From NCBI GenBank assembly GCA_947096075.1, contig CAMUQE010000105.1, positions 1 through 6,505 of the forward strand: DNA of 6,505 nt, in the 5' to 3' direction. The DNA comes from Veillonella parvula (GTDB lineage Bacteria > Bacillota > Negativicutes > Veillonellales > Veillonellaceae). A model generated the notes under the pieces. That model searched no databases. It was not told the DNA's origin and worked only from the letters and a program-made list of their open reading frames with translations. Position numbers and translations under genes: made by a program. Of this stretch, positions 1 through 6,374 are shown in pieces; position 1 is the first letter of the stretch, and every line of letters starts with the position of its first letter.

Positions 1-4
1 TATG

Positions 5-10
5 TATAAT
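5..10 (+). promoter_or_regulatory. Probable -10 box (TATAAT) for the SpeD-like gene
   Basis: A perfect TATAAT lies at the extreme left edge; its -35 partner would fall outside the window. Transcription would start near position 16-18, giving a leader of about 30 bases before the ATG at 46. This would leave the upstream in-frame ATG at 13 outside the transcript, which supports the start at 46. The -35 cannot be checked here. Confidence 0.5.
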
Positions 11-30
11 AAATGAGATATTATTTTCCG

Positions 31-38
31 AAGGAAGG
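31..38 (+). promoter_or_regulatory. Ribosome binding site deciding the start of the SpeD-like gene
   Basis: AAGGAAGG ends seven bases before the ATG at 46, which is good spacing. The alternative ATG at 13 has no visible Shine-Dalgarno sequence and would place this purine run inside the coding region. Confidence 0.75.
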
Positions 39-45
39 TGTTGTT

Positions 46-552
46 ATGGCAGAAGCATTAGGACAAGAACTGTTAATTGATTTATATTCCTGCGATGAAG
101 ACGCAATTTCATCCGCTACAGCGGTACAGGAAAGTGTAGCAACCGCATTTGACTTAGCTGAACTTGATGTTGATGAAATCAGTTGTCAGGTTATGGATGA
201 GGAAATCGCCCTTCTTTCTGTCGCACCAGGTTTTCACTTTACATTGCACACATATCCTGCACTTGGTTATGTAGCAGTTGATTTGTATTCCTTCGAGCAA
301 ACATTACCGCTTACGTTAATTATGAAAGCCTTACGTAAATCTTTTAGAGCTGAAAAAGTAAAGGCAACAAGTGTGCAACGTGGCGACTTTGGTAACGAAC
401 GTGATATGAAGCCACGTCGCAAAACTAAGATTACTACACTTGGTCGTGTTTCTCGTACACGCATCCAACTCAAACAAACAGGAGGCAAGTTGAAAAAACA
501 AAGTGCTAAGGTTATCAAAACATTAGCTAAAAAGAGTGGCCTAAAAAAATAA
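46..552 (+). CDS. SpeD-like protein (S-adenosylmethionine decarboxylase fold) lacking catalytic residues, with basic C-terminal tail
   Basis: A 168-residue protein. Residues 5-116 follow the small bacterial SpeD fold without gaps: LGQELLIDLYSCD near the start, FTLHTYPALGYVAVDLYSF at 65-83 and a K/R-rich helix ending in RGDFG at 112-116. Normal SpeD cuts itself at a Glu-Ser bond to make a pyruvoyl cofactor and decarboxylates S-adenosylmethionine for spermidine synthesis. Here the cleavage motif (A/S-E-S-H) reads P61-G62-F63-H64, so the serine is Phe; the catalytic Cys of the FTCG motif is Phe83; the Ser and Glu usually near 55 and 72 are Ala. His64 and His68 remain. Active-site numbering is from my memory of the Thermotoga enzyme. 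I infer that it cannot self-process or decarboxylate. Residues 122-168 form an extra tail with 18 Lys/Arg and no acidic residue. The start at 46 is chosen on its Shine-Dalgarno sequence and the -10 at 5-10. The gene stands alone here, convergent with the suf operon. It may bind a ligand, act as a prozyme-like partner, or have a nucleic-acid role. Confidence 0.8.
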   Translation: MAEALGQELLIDLYSCDEDAISSATAVQESVATAFDLAELDVDEISCQVMDEEIALLSVAPGFHFTLHTYPALGYVAVDLYSFEQTLPLTLIMKALRKSFRAEKVKATSVQRGDFGNERDMKPRRKTKITTLGRVSRTRIQLKQTGGKLKKQSAKVIKTLAKKSGLKK

Positions 553-569
553 CATAAAATGAAAATGCA

Positions 570-599
570 AAAAAGCTAGAGGATTTCCTCTAGCTTTTT
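570..599. terminator. Bidirectional intrinsic terminator between convergent genes
   Basis: A perfect inverted repeat: arms 570-583 and 586-599 are exact complements with a core of GCTAGAGGA/TCCTCTAGC. A run of T follows the stem on the plus strand (595-599, then more T after one A), and the A run at 569-574 supplies a T run on the minus strand. It can therefore end both the SpeD-like gene (stop at 552) and the leftward operon (stop at 633). Confidence 0.9.
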
Positions 600-632
600 A
601 TTTGGGTTGATATGTAATTCTATTTATATAGC

Positions 633-1316
633 TTATCTACGAACCATCATTTCTTCAAGATTGAGAACATCAGCAATTTCATCAACATCATCACAGATAT
701 ATTCAGCATCCGCTTCTTTTAACTCAGATTCTGTACCGTAACCATAGGTAACACCGATGGAGATACAGCCAAGTTCATTAGCTGCTTCTACATCGTACTT
801 ACGATCTCCAACCATGAATGTCAATCGACGACCATTTTCATCAGTTAATGGGTTACCACATAGCGTGAGAGCTTTTTCAAGAATTTCTTTTTTGTGTAAC
901 AATCCCGCTTCGTAATTAGCACCAACAATAACATCAAAGTATGGTGTCAATTCAAAGTGATCAAGAATATCTTTAGCATAATGTTCTGGTTTTGCAGTAG
1001 CTACAGCTATAGTATATTGTTCAGTTTTGCATTTAGCCAATAAGTCTACAATATTCGGATATACTTTATTTTCAAATTTACCAATGGTACCATAACGTTC
1101 ACGGAATTTAAAGTATGTTTCTTCCGCTTGCTCAAAGGTCAGACCACAATATTCTTGAAAAGCATCTACCAATGGTGGTCCTAAGAACAATTGTAATGTT
1201 TCTTCATCAGGTACAGTATAACCAAAATGTTCCAATGCAAATTTAATGCTTTTAAGAATACCTTCTTGAGAGTCAGTTAAAGTTCCATCTAAATCAAATA
1301 ATATCGTTTTCTTCAT
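633..1316 (-). CDS. HAD-family phosphatase (Gph / 5'-nucleotidase-like), last gene of the suf operon
   Basis: A 227-residue haloacid dehalogenase hydrolase with all motifs in place. Motif I is FDLDGTLTD, with nucleophile Asp8 and acid/base Asp10. Motif II is in AVATAKPE (Thr107). The motif III lysine is in HKKE (Lys142 or Lys143). Motif IV is VGDRKYD (Asp171, Asp175). A helical cap lies between motifs I and II (about 15-90), with LGPPL and FRERYGTIGKFENKVYP as in the HAD subfamily often called phosphoglycolate phosphatase or 5'-nucleotidase. It should be a Mg-dependent cytosolic phosphatase of small phosphorylated metabolites; the substrate cannot be read from the sequence. Its ATG lies one base after the sufU stop. 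The nearest purine run (AAAGAGGC, 1331-1338) is 14 bases away, rather far, so translation probably depends on ribosomes finishing sufU. A role in cluster assembly is not established; it may be a repair or housekeeping enzyme sharing the transcript. Confidence 0.88.
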   Translation of the reverse strand: MKKTILFDLDGTLTDSQEGILKSIKFALEHFGYTVPDEETLQLFLGPPLVDAFQEYCGLTFEQAEETYFKFRERYGTIGKFENKVYPNIVDLLAKCKTEQYTIAVATAKPEHYAKDILDHFELTPYFDVIVGANYEAGLLHKKEILEKALTLCGNPLTDENGRRLTFMVGDRKYDVEAANELGCISIGVTYGYGTESELKEADAEYICDDVDEIADVLNLEEMMVRR

Positions 1317-1317
1317 A

Positions 1318-1743
1318 TTATTTCTTTAAAGCCTCTTTCAATGTATGCCATGCAAGAACTGCACATTTTACACGTGCTGGCATGTTAGAAATATTTTGTA
1401 GAGCCATAGCATCTTCTAATTCTTCTAACTCATTTTCATCGGTAATCTCTTTTTTAATCATACCTAAGAAAATTTCAACCAAACGAAGCGCTTCCTCAAC
1501 GGATTTTCCCTTAATAATATCAATCATCATAGATGCAGATGCTTGGCTAATAGCACAGCCAGAACCTGTATATGCAGCATCTTTAATGATACCATCTACT
1601 ACATTGAGTTGTAATGTTAAATCATCACCACAACTAGGGTTATGGCCATGTTCAGAATTTGTAAATTCAGCTAATTCATGCTTATTACGTTTATCTTGGT
1701 TATGTTCCAAAATAAGTTCCGTATATAATTGATCCATTTCCAT
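1318..1743 (-). CDS. sufU: SufU, zinc-dependent sulfur-transfer protein
   Basis: A 141-residue SufU/IscU-fold protein. In Bacillus-type systems SufU accepts the persulfide sulfur from SufS by swapping a zinc ligand, and passes it on to the SufBCD scaffold. The zinc-site residues are visible: Cys38 and Asp40 in NPSCGDD, Cys63 in GSGCAISQASASMM, and Cys127 in PARVKCAVLAW. The longer linker between the second and third cysteines is typical of SufU and separates it from true IscU scaffolds. The start at 1743 is served by TTAGGAG (1754-1760), ten bases away; a second Met two codons in has worse spacing. The SufS stop TAG (1757-1759) lies within that site. The downstream HAD gene begins one base after this stop. 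The family call is firm from the motifs. Confidence 0.95.
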   Translation of the reverse strand: MEMDQLYTELILEHNQDKRNKHELAEFTNSEHGHNPSCGDDLTLQLNVVDGIIKDAAYTGSGCAISQASASMMIDIIKGKSVEEALRLVEIFLGMIKKEITDENELEELEDAMALQNISNMPARVKCAVLAWHTLKEALKK

Positions 1744-1756
1744 TGTGGCAATTCTC

Positions 1757-2986
1757 CTAATCTTTAAAACCCATTACTGAACGAACAGTCTTCAATACTT
1801 CAAGGAACGCGTCTAAATCTTCCTTGCGAGTGTATAAGTACATGCTTAAACGAGTGGATGCAGATACATTGTAGAACGCACCTAATGGTTGTGCACAATG
1901 ATGACCAGAACGAACGCAGATGCCCTTAGAATCCAAAATTGTAGCTACATCATGAGGATGTACATCATCTACAGTGAACGCAATTACGCCATGTTTTTCC
2001 TTAGGGTTTTGAGAACCAATAACATGAACATGTGGCAATTCAACAATCTTTGGAAGAATATAAGCTACTAACTCCTCTTCATATGCTTCTATAGCATCCA
2101 TGCCAAAAGATTCCAAATAATCAATAGCTGCATGCAAGGAAACGGCACCATCAGCATTTGGAGTACCGGCCTCAAACTTATATGGAAGCTCATTGAATGT
2201 AGCAGTTTGTTCTTTTACATACTCAATCATATCTCCACCCAATAGAAATGGAGGCATAGCTTCTAATAATTCACGTTTACCGTATAGTACACCAATCCCT
2301 TGAGATGCACACATTTTATGACCAGAAAATACGAAGAAATCGCAATCTAATGCTTGAACGTCAATTTTTTTATGAGGTGTAGATTGAGCACCGTCTAGAA
2401 CAACAATAGCACCTACAGAATGAGCCTTCTCAGTTAATTCTTTCACAGGGAATTCCATACCAAGCACGTTACTAACATGAGCGAAAGCAACAATTTTAGT
2501 CTTTTCATCAATTTTATTGATTTCACCAGCTTTTAAGTGCCCATGTTCATCAAGATACATGTATTCTAAGGTTGCCCCTGTTTGCTCTGCTACGTATTGC
2601 CATGTTACAAGATTTGCATGATGTTCAGCAACAGTAATGACAATCTTGTCACCTTTTTTCACATTATGAAGGCCATAGCTGTGTGCAATCAAGTTCATTG
2701 ACTCCGTACTATTACGTGTAAATATAACCTCTTCGCGTTCGCGAGCATTGATAAATTCAACTACGCGATCTCGTGCATTTTCATAGTCTTCAGATGCTTC
2801 AATGGCTAAAATATGAGAACCACGATGTGGGTTACCATTACGTTGTGTCATATGTTCCACAACACGGTCAATTACGGACTGTGGAATTTGTGCAGTAGCA
2901 CCACTATCTAAATAGATAACACGGTGCCCATTATGCTCTTTATGTAATATAGGAAAGTCTTTGTATGCTTCTGCAATTGGTCTCAT
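1757..2986 (-). CDS. sufS: SufS, group II cysteine desulfurase
   Basis: A 409-residue PLP enzyme of the aminotransferase V fold, full length for SufS. It converts cysteine to alanine and leaves a persulfide on its own cysteine for SufU. The PLP lysine is Lys224 in SGHKM; His123 (EHHAN) stacks on the cofactor; Asp198 and Gln201 are in VVLDGAQS; the GTPNADG stretch is at 274-280. The persulfide cysteine is Cys364 in RSGHHCAQP, the short-loop form that marks group II enzymes and needs a partner such as SufU. Arg379 should bind the substrate carboxylate. Near the end the usual YNT tripeptide reads YTR (384-387 region), a small departure from the family pattern. AAAGAGG (2994-3000) lies seven bases before the ATG and overlaps the sufD stop. 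It is the fourth gene of the operon. Confidence 0.96.
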   Translation of the reverse strand: MRPIAEAYKDFPILHKEHNGHRVIYLDSGATAQIPQSVIDRVVEHMTQRNGNPHRGSHILAIEASEDYENARDRVVEFINAREREEVIFTRNSTESMNLIAHSYGLHNVKKGDKIVITVAEHHANLVTWQYVAEQTGATLEYMYLDEHGHLKAGEINKIDEKTKIVAFAHVSNVLGMEFPVKELTEKAHSVGAIVVLDGAQSTPHKKIDVQALDCDFFVFSGHKMCASQGIGVLYGKRELLEAMPPFLLGGDMIEYVKEQTATFNELPYKFEAGTPNADGAVSLHAAIDYLESFGMDAIEAYEEELVAYILPKIVELPHVHVIGSQNPKEKHGVIAFTVDDVHPHDVATILDSKGICVRSGHHCAQPLGAFYNVSASTRLSMYLYTRKEDLDAFLEVLKTVRSVMGFKD

Positions 2987-2998
2987 AAAAACGCCTCT

Positions 2999-4045
2999 TT
3001 ATATTTTATTACGTACAGCTACTAAAGCCGCTTCTTCAATCGTTTCATCACCAATGCGATCAATAATAGGTCGAATCATAGATTCAACAATGATATGTTT
3101 TGCTTCTACCTCACTAAAGCCACGGCTCATGATATAGAACAATTTATTATGATCAATTTGGCCTGCACTTGCTGCATGATTACCAACTACATTATCTTCT
3201 TTACACAATAAAAGTGGTAAAGAAATAGATTTTACAGTTGGATCTAACAATAAGCAAGTATCTTCTTCCGCCCCTTCAGAAGCAGTCGCACCACGAAGGA
3301 AATCAAGAGTGCCACGGAAGGATTTTTTTGAATTACCGCTTAGAGCACCTAAGGTATGAATATCACTAAATGATTTTTTACCACCATGACTCATAACCAT
3401 AGAAATATCAAATTTTTGCTCTTTATTACCAAGATAAGCAATGTCATGAACCATACGAGATTCTTGGCCTACTAAATCATGATAGTAATTCAAGATGTTT
3501 TCACTACCACCAATTTCAATATTGATGTATTCTACATCTGCTTTATCTTCTAATTTAGTGTATCTATGCTCGATATGTTGTACATGTTCAGGCAAAAGAT
3601 TTACCTTTTTTACCACAACCTTACCAGCTTCTTTAACATCATACTCGTTTAAATAGCTAACATTTGTCAATGCATCGCCAGAACCAGTTACATAGAATTG
3701 TACTTCTAGTTCAGCACCTTCACCAACGATAAATTGAAAACGATTTGCCACACGAGCATTAGCATCAATGCGGATGCCTACAACTTCCTTTGCCTTAGCC
3801 GGAACATTGATAGCATAACCTTCTGCATTATCTACCAACGCTTGAACAGCATCCTTATTAGCACCTTCATATTTAGCATCTAACAGTGCTGTTCCAGTAG
3901 GCAACGGTGAAAGTATATTTTGATTCGCTTCTACAGCGATGGATTGTACAGATGTATCCTCTCCAGCTAGAGAGCTTACAGTATGGTTAACACGTAACCA
4001 TCTGAATGTCGGTCTAGGGAGTTCATTAAATAGTAATTCGCTCAT
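2999..4045 (-). CDS. sufD: SufD, Fe-S scaffold subunit (short form)
   Basis: A 348-residue SufB/SufD-family protein that pairs with SufB on two SufC subunits to form the scaffold where clusters are built. The beta-helix core covers roughly 80-290. The family signature follows: EDNVVGNHAASAGQID (283-298) with His290 matching the conserved SufD histidine (His360 in E. coli), then KLFYIMSRGFSEVEAKHIIVESMIRPIID, the SufC-contacting end. No SufB-type cluster cysteine is present at the equivalent position, which fits SufD rather than a second SufB. It is shorter than the usual 420-440 residues, mostly from a reduced N-terminal helical part; the ATG has an excellent site (AAGGAGG, 4050-4056), and the sufB stop overlaps it, so the short start is real. 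It lies third in the operon. Confidence 0.93.
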   Translation of the reverse strand: MSELLFNELPRPTFRWLRVNHTVSSLAGEDTSVQSIAVEANQNILSPLPTGTALLDAKYEGANKDAVQALVDNAEGYAINVPAKAKEVVGIRIDANARVANRFQFIVGEGAELEVQFYVTGSGDALTNVSYLNEYDVKEAGKVVVKKVNLLPEHVQHIEHRYTKLEDKADVEYINIEIGGSENILNYYHDLVGQESRMVHDIAYLGNKEQKFDISMVMSHGGKKSFSDIHTLGALSGNSKKSFRGTLDFLRGATASEGAEEDTCLLLDPTVKSISLPLLLCKEDNVVGNHAASAGQIDHNKLFYIMSRGFSEVEAKHIIVESMIRPIIDRIGDETIEEAALVAVRNKI

Positions 4046-4054
4046 AATTCCTCC

Positions 4055-5464
4055 TTAACCGATAGAACCTTCTAATTCGAGATTAATTAGATTGTTCATT
4101 TCTACAGCATACTCAAGTGGTAATTCTTTGGAGATTGGCTCAACGAAACCACGAACGAGCATTGCACGAGCTTCTTCTTCACTAATACCACGTGTCATAA
4201 GATAGAAAATCGCTTCGTCGGAAATACGACCGATTTTAGCTTCATGACCTAAATCCACATTATCGTTTTCTACGATAATAGCTGGAATTGTATCAGATTG
4301 AGACTCTGCATCAAGCATCAATGATTCACAAGATACAGTCGCTTTGGAATGTTCTGCTTTAGGACCAATTTTCAAAAGGCCACGGTAGATAGCAGCACCA
4401 CCGGATTTGGAAATAGATTTAGAGTTTACATTACTTGTTGTGTAAGGAGCATTATGAACTACCTTACAACCAGTATCAAGGAATTGGCCCTCACCAGCAA
4501 ATGTTACACCTGTGAATTCAGCATGTGCACCTTCACCGTTAAGGATACTCATTGGATACAAGCAAGATACCTTAGAACCGAAGGAACCAGATACCCACTC
4601 AATAGTACCACCTTTACCTACAACACAACGTTTTGTGTTAAGGTTATACATATTTTTGGACCAGTTTTCAATTGTAGAATAACGCAATGTAGCATTATCC
4701 TTTACGAACAATTCAACGGCACCTGCATGAAGGTTAGATACATCGTATTTAGGAGCGGAACAGCCTTCGATAAAGTGCAATTTAGCTCCTTCTTCTACAA
4801 TGATCATCGTATGTTCAAACTGACCAGCACCTGGTGCATTTAAACGGAAGTAGGATTGCAATGGAATCTCTACTTGTACACCTGCTGGAACGTATACGAA
4901 GGAACCACCAGACCAAACGGCACCATGAAGGGCAGCCCATTTATGGTCTGTAGGCGGAATTAATGTCATCCAGTATTTTTTTACGATTTCTTCATGCTCA
5001 TGTAATGCTGTTTCGATATCAGTATAGATAACACCTTGCTTAACAAGATCTTCTTGAATACTGTGGTAAACAACCTCAGAATCATATTGAGCACCAACAC
5101 CAGCTAGAGATGTTTTTTCCGCTTCTGGAATACCTAAGCGGTCAAAAGTACTTTTAATTTCTTCTGGAACTTCATCCCAGTTTTCTTTCATATCTACTTT
5201 AGGCTTAACATACGTATGAATATTTGCCATATCCAAGCCCGAGATATCAGGAATCCAATTTGGAATGCCCATACGATTATAGATTTCCAAAGATTTTAAA
5301 CGGAAATCGAGCATCCATTCTGGTTCATTTTTATTAGACCAAATTTCGCGGATAATATCTTCTGTTAAACCGGCGTCAGAGATATAAGAATATTCAAATT
5401 CATTCTTTATATCATAGACGCCACGGTCCATATCCGCGACTTGGGTTTTCTTTCTTTCTTCCAT
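4055..5464 (-). CDS. sufB: SufB, Fe-S cluster scaffold protein
   Basis: A 469-residue SufB of normal length. It is the scaffold subunit that receives sulfur and holds the nascent cluster in the SufBCD complex in the cytosol. An N-terminal helical part (about 20-130, with EPEWMLDFRLKSLEIY) leads into the beta-helix (about 180-410). Cys235 in IEGCSAP and Cys379 in ATVSCESLMLD match the two conserved E. coli residues Cys254 and Cys405, and Glu408 in GHEAKIGRI matches Glu434 by spacing. The end, IFYLMTRGISEEEARAMLV, is the SufC-binding region. The start at 5464 has a strong AGGAGG (5469-5474) only four bases away, sharing bases with the sufC stop. SufB sits second here, next to sufC and sufD, unlike the Bacillus order in which it comes last. 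Confidence 0.97.
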   Translation of the reverse strand: MEERKKTQVADMDRGVYDIKNEFEYSYISDAGLTEDIIREIWSNKNEPEWMLDFRLKSLEIYNRMGIPNWIPDISGLDMANIHTYVKPKVDMKENWDEVPEEIKSTFDRLGIPEAEKTSLAGVGAQYDSEVVYHSIQEDLVKQGVIYTDIETALHEHEEIVKKYWMTLIPPTDHKWAALHGAVWSGGSFVYVPAGVQVEIPLQSYFRLNAPGAGQFEHTMIIVEEGAKLHFIEGCSAPKYDVSNLHAGAVELFVKDNATLRYSTIENWSKNMYNLNTKRCVVGKGGTIEWVSGSFGSKVSCLYPMSILNGEGAHAEFTGVTFAGEGQFLDTGCKVVHNAPYTTSNVNSKSISKSGGAAIYRGLLKIGPKAEHSKATVSCESLMLDAESQSDTIPAIIVENDNVDLGHEAKIGRISDEAIFYLMTRGISEEEARAMLVRGFVEPISKELPLEYAVEMNNLINLELEGSIG

Positions 5465-5472
5465 TATGCCTC

Positions 5473-6216
5473 CTATGCTAATGCTTTGTATGCGTCGTAA
5501 CCTTTTTCTTCGATTTCACGTACAAGAGAAGCATCACCAGTTTTAACAATCTTGCCATTAATCAATACATGAACATAGTCTGGTTTTAGTTTTTGCAAGA
5601 TTTGGTTATGATGAGTAATGATCAATACAGCATTTTCTTCGTTATGGAAACGTTGTACCCCTTCAGATACGATACGAACCGCATCTACGTCAAGGCCAGA
5701 ATCAGTTTCATCAAGAATAGCTAATTTAGGATTCAAAATGGACATTTGAAGAATTTCATTCTTCTTGCGTTCACCACCAGAGAAGCCTTCGTTTACATAA
5801 CGTTGCGCATAGGATAAATCAAAGGACAATTCATCCATTTTTTCTTTCAATTCTTTTTTGAAAGATAAAGCACGAACGTTTTCACCAGTAATTGTGGATT
5901 TAGCTGTACGAATGAAGTTTTCTACAGTAATACCAGGAATAGAAATTGGATTTTGGAAGGACATAAAAATACCCGCTTTTGCACGATCGTTTACTGCATC
6001 TTCCGTAATATCCTTACCATCAAAAATAATAGAACCACTATCTACTGTATATGTAGAGTTACCCATGATTGCATTAGCAAGTGTAGATTTACCAGCACCA
6101 TTTGTCCCCATTACAACGTGAATTTCACCTTTATTAATTGTTAAATCAATGCCTTTCAAGATTTGTTTCTCTTCAACAGATACCTTTAAATCTTTTATCT
6201 GAAGTAATTCAGCCAA
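5473..6216 (-). CDS. sufC: SufC, ABC-type ATPase of the SufBCD complex
   Basis: A 247-residue soluble ABC ATPase, the usual SufC length, that powers shape changes of SufBD during cluster assembly. Numbering from the proposed start: Walker A GTNGAGKST (37-45, Lys43; the common Pro is Thr), Q-loop Gln88 in MSFQNP, signature FSGGERKK (145-152), Walker B LAILDE (166-170 region, Glu170), D-loop SGLD, switch His202 in ITHH. NEILQM after the signature and the Q-loop context are SufC-like rather than transporter-like. I place the start at the TTG at 6216 (MAELLQIKDL), preceded by AAGGAG with eight bases of spacing. An in-frame GTG at 6261 would add 15 residues unlike SufC. It is the first gene of the operon, with a long signal-rich leader upstream. 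Confidence 0.96.
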   Translation of the reverse strand: MAELLQIKDLKVSVEEKQILKGIDLTINKGEIHVVMGTNGAGKSTLANAIMGNSTYTVDSGSIIFDGKDITEDAVNDRAKAGIFMSFQNPISIPGITVENFIRTAKSTITGENVRALSFKKELKEKMDELSFDLSYAQRYVNEGFSGGERKKNEILQMSILNPKLAILDETDSGLDVDAVRIVSEGVQRFHNEENAVLIITHHNQILQKLKPDYVHVLINGKIVKTGDASLVREIEEKGYDAYKALA

Positions 6217-6224
6217 AATGTTCA

Positions 6225-6230
6225 CTCCTT
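6225..6230 (-). promoter_or_regulatory. Ribosome binding site for sufC, deciding a TTG start
   Basis: On the minus strand AAGGAG ends eight bases before the TTG at 6216. The in-frame GTG at 6225 overlaps the site itself and the GTG at 6261 has no purine run at a proper distance, so the TTG is the best start. Confidence 0.75.
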
Positions 6231-6262
6231 TTATTTGTATGTAACCATAAGAAACATACACT

Positions 6263-6278
6263 CGTTATATATAAAACG
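6263..6278. promoter_or_regulatory. Operator-like near-palindrome over the second promoter
   Basis: CGTTATATATAAAACG is symmetric at 14 of 16 positions (seven of eight pairs), with CGTT/AACG ends. It covers the -10 element of the possible proximal suf promoter, the position expected of a repressor site. I do not recognise the motif as a known Fur, IscR or SufR box, and the AT-rich centre is palindromic by composition, so the support rests on the outer CGTT/AACG arms. Confidence 0.35.
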
Positions 6279-6291
6279 TATATACTGACAC
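6264..6291 (-). promoter_or_regulatory. Possible proximal suf promoter (P2)
   Basis: On the minus strand GTGTCA (6286-6291) and TATAAC (6264-6269) are 16 bases apart, matching the -35 and -10 consensus at four and five of six positions. It lies downstream of the leader terminator, so it would let sufC be transcribed without readthrough. The segment from its -10 onward resembles that of the distal promoter. It is weaker than P1 and needs start-site mapping. Confidence 0.35.
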
Positions 6292-6295
6292 ATAT

Positions 6296-6328
6296 AAAAA
6301 GGCGGTACGCACTAACGTGAATACCGCC
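6296..6328 (-). terminator. Intrinsic terminator in the suf leader (attenuator candidate)
   Basis: Reading leftward, GGCGGTA (6322-6328 on the complement) pairs with TACCGCC (6301-6307), with an inner CAC/GTG stem closing a GTTA loop and a 2x2 internal loop between. Five T follow (6296-6300). The plus strand has no T run after the stem, so it works toward sufC only. It lies between the strong promoter at 6375-6403 and sufC, ending a transcript of about 73 bases unless read through. Confidence 0.8.
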
Positions 6329-6374
6329 GTAATTCTCGCCAACTTAGCAAGTATGTGCATAACAATCTACACTC

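Noticed and set aside
13..45. A longer SpeD-like protein starting at the ATG at 13.
   Set aside because: That ATG lies before the expected transcription start from the -10 at 5-10 and lacks a ribosome site, whereas AAGGAAGG is well placed for the ATG at 46.
4349..4843. A 164-residue open frame on the plus strand opposite sufB, and similar frames opposite sufS, sufU and sufC.
   Set aside because: They lie antisense to well-supported genes, show no family resemblance or ribosome sites, and are explained by the codon use of the real genes.
6217..6261. A longer SufC starting at the GTG at 6261.
   Set aside because: The added 15 residues do not resemble SufC, there is no ribosome site at a suitable distance, and the segment lies in the leader; the TTG at 6216 has a good site and gives the normal family length.
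6265..6360. A 31-codon minus-strand frame running through the leader terminator, possibly a leader peptide.
   Set aside because: There is no Shine-Dalgarno sequence before its ATG, no run of a regulatory amino acid such as cysteine, and short open frames are expected by chance.
6296..6368. A T-box riboswitch, because GTGCGTACCGCC faintly resembles the TGGNACCGCG motif.
   Set aside because: The leader to the terminator is only about 70 bases, the conserved motif is not matched, and there is no room for the specifier stem.
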